6,585 nt of DNA from Sulfurovaceae bacterium (GTDB lineage Bacteria > Campylobacterota > Campylobacteria > Campylobacterales > Sulfurovaceae), in the NCBI GenBank assembly GCA_029933395.1, contig JAOZOG010000028.1:10707-17291 (forward strand), in the 5' to 3' direction. Position 1 is the first letter of the stretch; every line of letters starts with the position of its first letter. The position numbers and the translations under genes are program-made. Below the pieces are notes generated by a model. The model did no database searches and was not told the origin of the DNA. It saw nothing but the letters and a program-made list of their open reading frames with translations. Shown here in pieces: positions 5,822 through 6,585 of this stretch.

Positions 5822-6585
5822 AATCAGTGCCACAACACCATCAACCATATCCTGCACGGCCTGCACTTCCGTAATCCCCAATCGTCGTCGGTTGCTGATG
5901 TCGTAGATGCCGCCTTCACTCTCACTGTGTTCTCCATGGATACCGCGGATCTGAAGGTGATATTTGTCAGTGATCGCCTTGAATGCCTCCATATCTTCGG
6001 CCAGCTTCGGCAGTGCGATATGGACGCTGGCTCGCATAGCTGTACCGAGATTGGTCGGGCAGGAGGTGATATAGCCCAGATGCTCACTGTAGGAGAAGGG
6101 CACCTTTCTCTCAATTCTGCCGATGGCGTTCACTAGTCGGGTAAAGACCTCTTTGATATCTCCACCCTGCTGCATCGAAATGATACGCAGTTCATCCTCC
6201 TCATTGACCCAGACGAGAAATGTTTTATCATGATTGTGATAGATGCCTCTACCCTCCGGCCAGTCACGATTGAGGCCTGCCGCTTCCAGGAAGCGATCCC
6301 CTTCCTTAAAAAGAAAATGGTCTTTGATCAAGCTCTCCTGTATCTCCTTTGACATACCCAAAAGTGGGTAATAGCTCCCCTCCAACTCGCCCTCCAGCTC
6401 TTCGAGCCCTTCAACCACGAGAGACTCTACCTGGTTACGCTGCTCTCTGCTGATAGCGGGTCCCAACGGCATATTATCCACATTTCGTCCGACCCTGATC
6501 CTTGTCGAAACGATATATTTTCCTTCCGGATCCGGATTGGGCGCATTCAGATCATCGGGGTTGAGATTGCTCTGGTGCATATCCT
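5798..6585 (-). CDS. Arginine (phosphagen) kinase, partial: catalytic C-terminal part
   Basis: ATP:guanidino phosphotransferase, which reversibly moves phosphate between ATP and a guanidino compound, most likely arginine, in the cytosol to buffer ATP. The visible 260+ residues, numbered from the Met at 6578-6580, are the nucleotide-binding catalytic domain. They include STRIR at 25-29, NEED at 126-129 (E128 the likely substrate-binding acid), CPTNLGT at 174-180 with the reactive Cys 174, MRASV from 182, and RGIHGEHSESEGG from 212 with E217. These fit Limulus arginine kinase numbering, as I recall it, with a constant offset of 97 (E225, C271, R280, R309, E314). About 95-100 N-terminal residues therefore probably lie beyond the right edge. 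The Met at 6580 is likely internal: the preceding codon is GAT in an open frame and no well-spaced ribosome site is present. The missing N-terminal domain holds the guanidino specificity loop, so arginine rather than another substrate is inferred. Confidence 0.93.
   Translation of the reverse strand, partial: DMHQSNLNPDDLNAPNPDPEGKYIVSTRIRVGRNVDNMPLGPAISREQRNQVESLVVEGLEELEGELEGSYYPLLGMSKEIQESLIKDHFLFKEGDRFLEAAGLNRDWPEGRGIYHNHDKTFLVWVNEEDELRIISMQQGGDIKEVFTRLVNAIGRIERKVPFSYSEHLGYITSCPTNLGTAMRASVHIALPKLAEDMEAFKAITDKYHLQIRGIHGEHSESEGGIYDISNRRRLGITEVQAVQDMVDGVVALIAAEKALG

Noticed and set aside
6578..6580. ATG as the true start of the arginine kinase gene
   Set aside because: The frame stays open to the window edge, no properly spaced ribosome site precedes it, and the family has about 95-100 more N-terminal residues.

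Overview
The window appears to be a compact chromosomal segment from a bacterium. The likely source is a marine Campylobacterota (Epsilonproteobacteria), possibly Sulfurovum-like. This rests on the ArgJ type, the presence of a bacterial arginine kinase (a rare gene I recall from Sulfurovum lithotrophicum) and the small uncharacterised membrane protein. It is an inference without a database search. There are no mobile elements, CRISPR arrays, tRNAs or rRNAs.

Layout: argJ, for arginine biosynthesis, lies on the + strand at 20-1234. It may overlap the last codons of a gene entering from the left edge. Everything else is on the - strand. Read in the direction of transcription, a 3'-terminal piece of an arginine (phosphagen) kinase gene enters from the right edge and stops at 5798. 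A 166-bp intergenic region (5632-5797) follows, with a good extended -10 promoter and a 13-bp palindrome upstream of it. Then comes a tight four-gene cluster: a six-TM, S4-bearing K+ channel with one RCK domain (5631-4063); a soluble single RCK protein (4063-3350) joined to it by a TGATG stop/start overlap; a small, probably four-TM, membrane protein (3319-2939); and a two-TM K+ channel with tandem RCK domains (2932-1247). The last two genes are in the same reading frame, separated only by one TAG codon and six A residues. argJ and the last channel gene converge with 12 bp between their stops.

How the genes may work together: the cluster reads as a potassium conductance module. It has two different pores (TVGYGD and the unusual TIGFGE), a stand-alone RCK subunit that could complete the gating ring of the first channel, and a small membrane protein next to the second. 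The arginine kinase upstream would buffer ATP through phosphoarginine, and ArgJ makes the arginine precursor ornithine. Any functional link between the arginine genes and the channels is speculative. The unusual part of the window is the four-gene K+ channel/RCK cluster.
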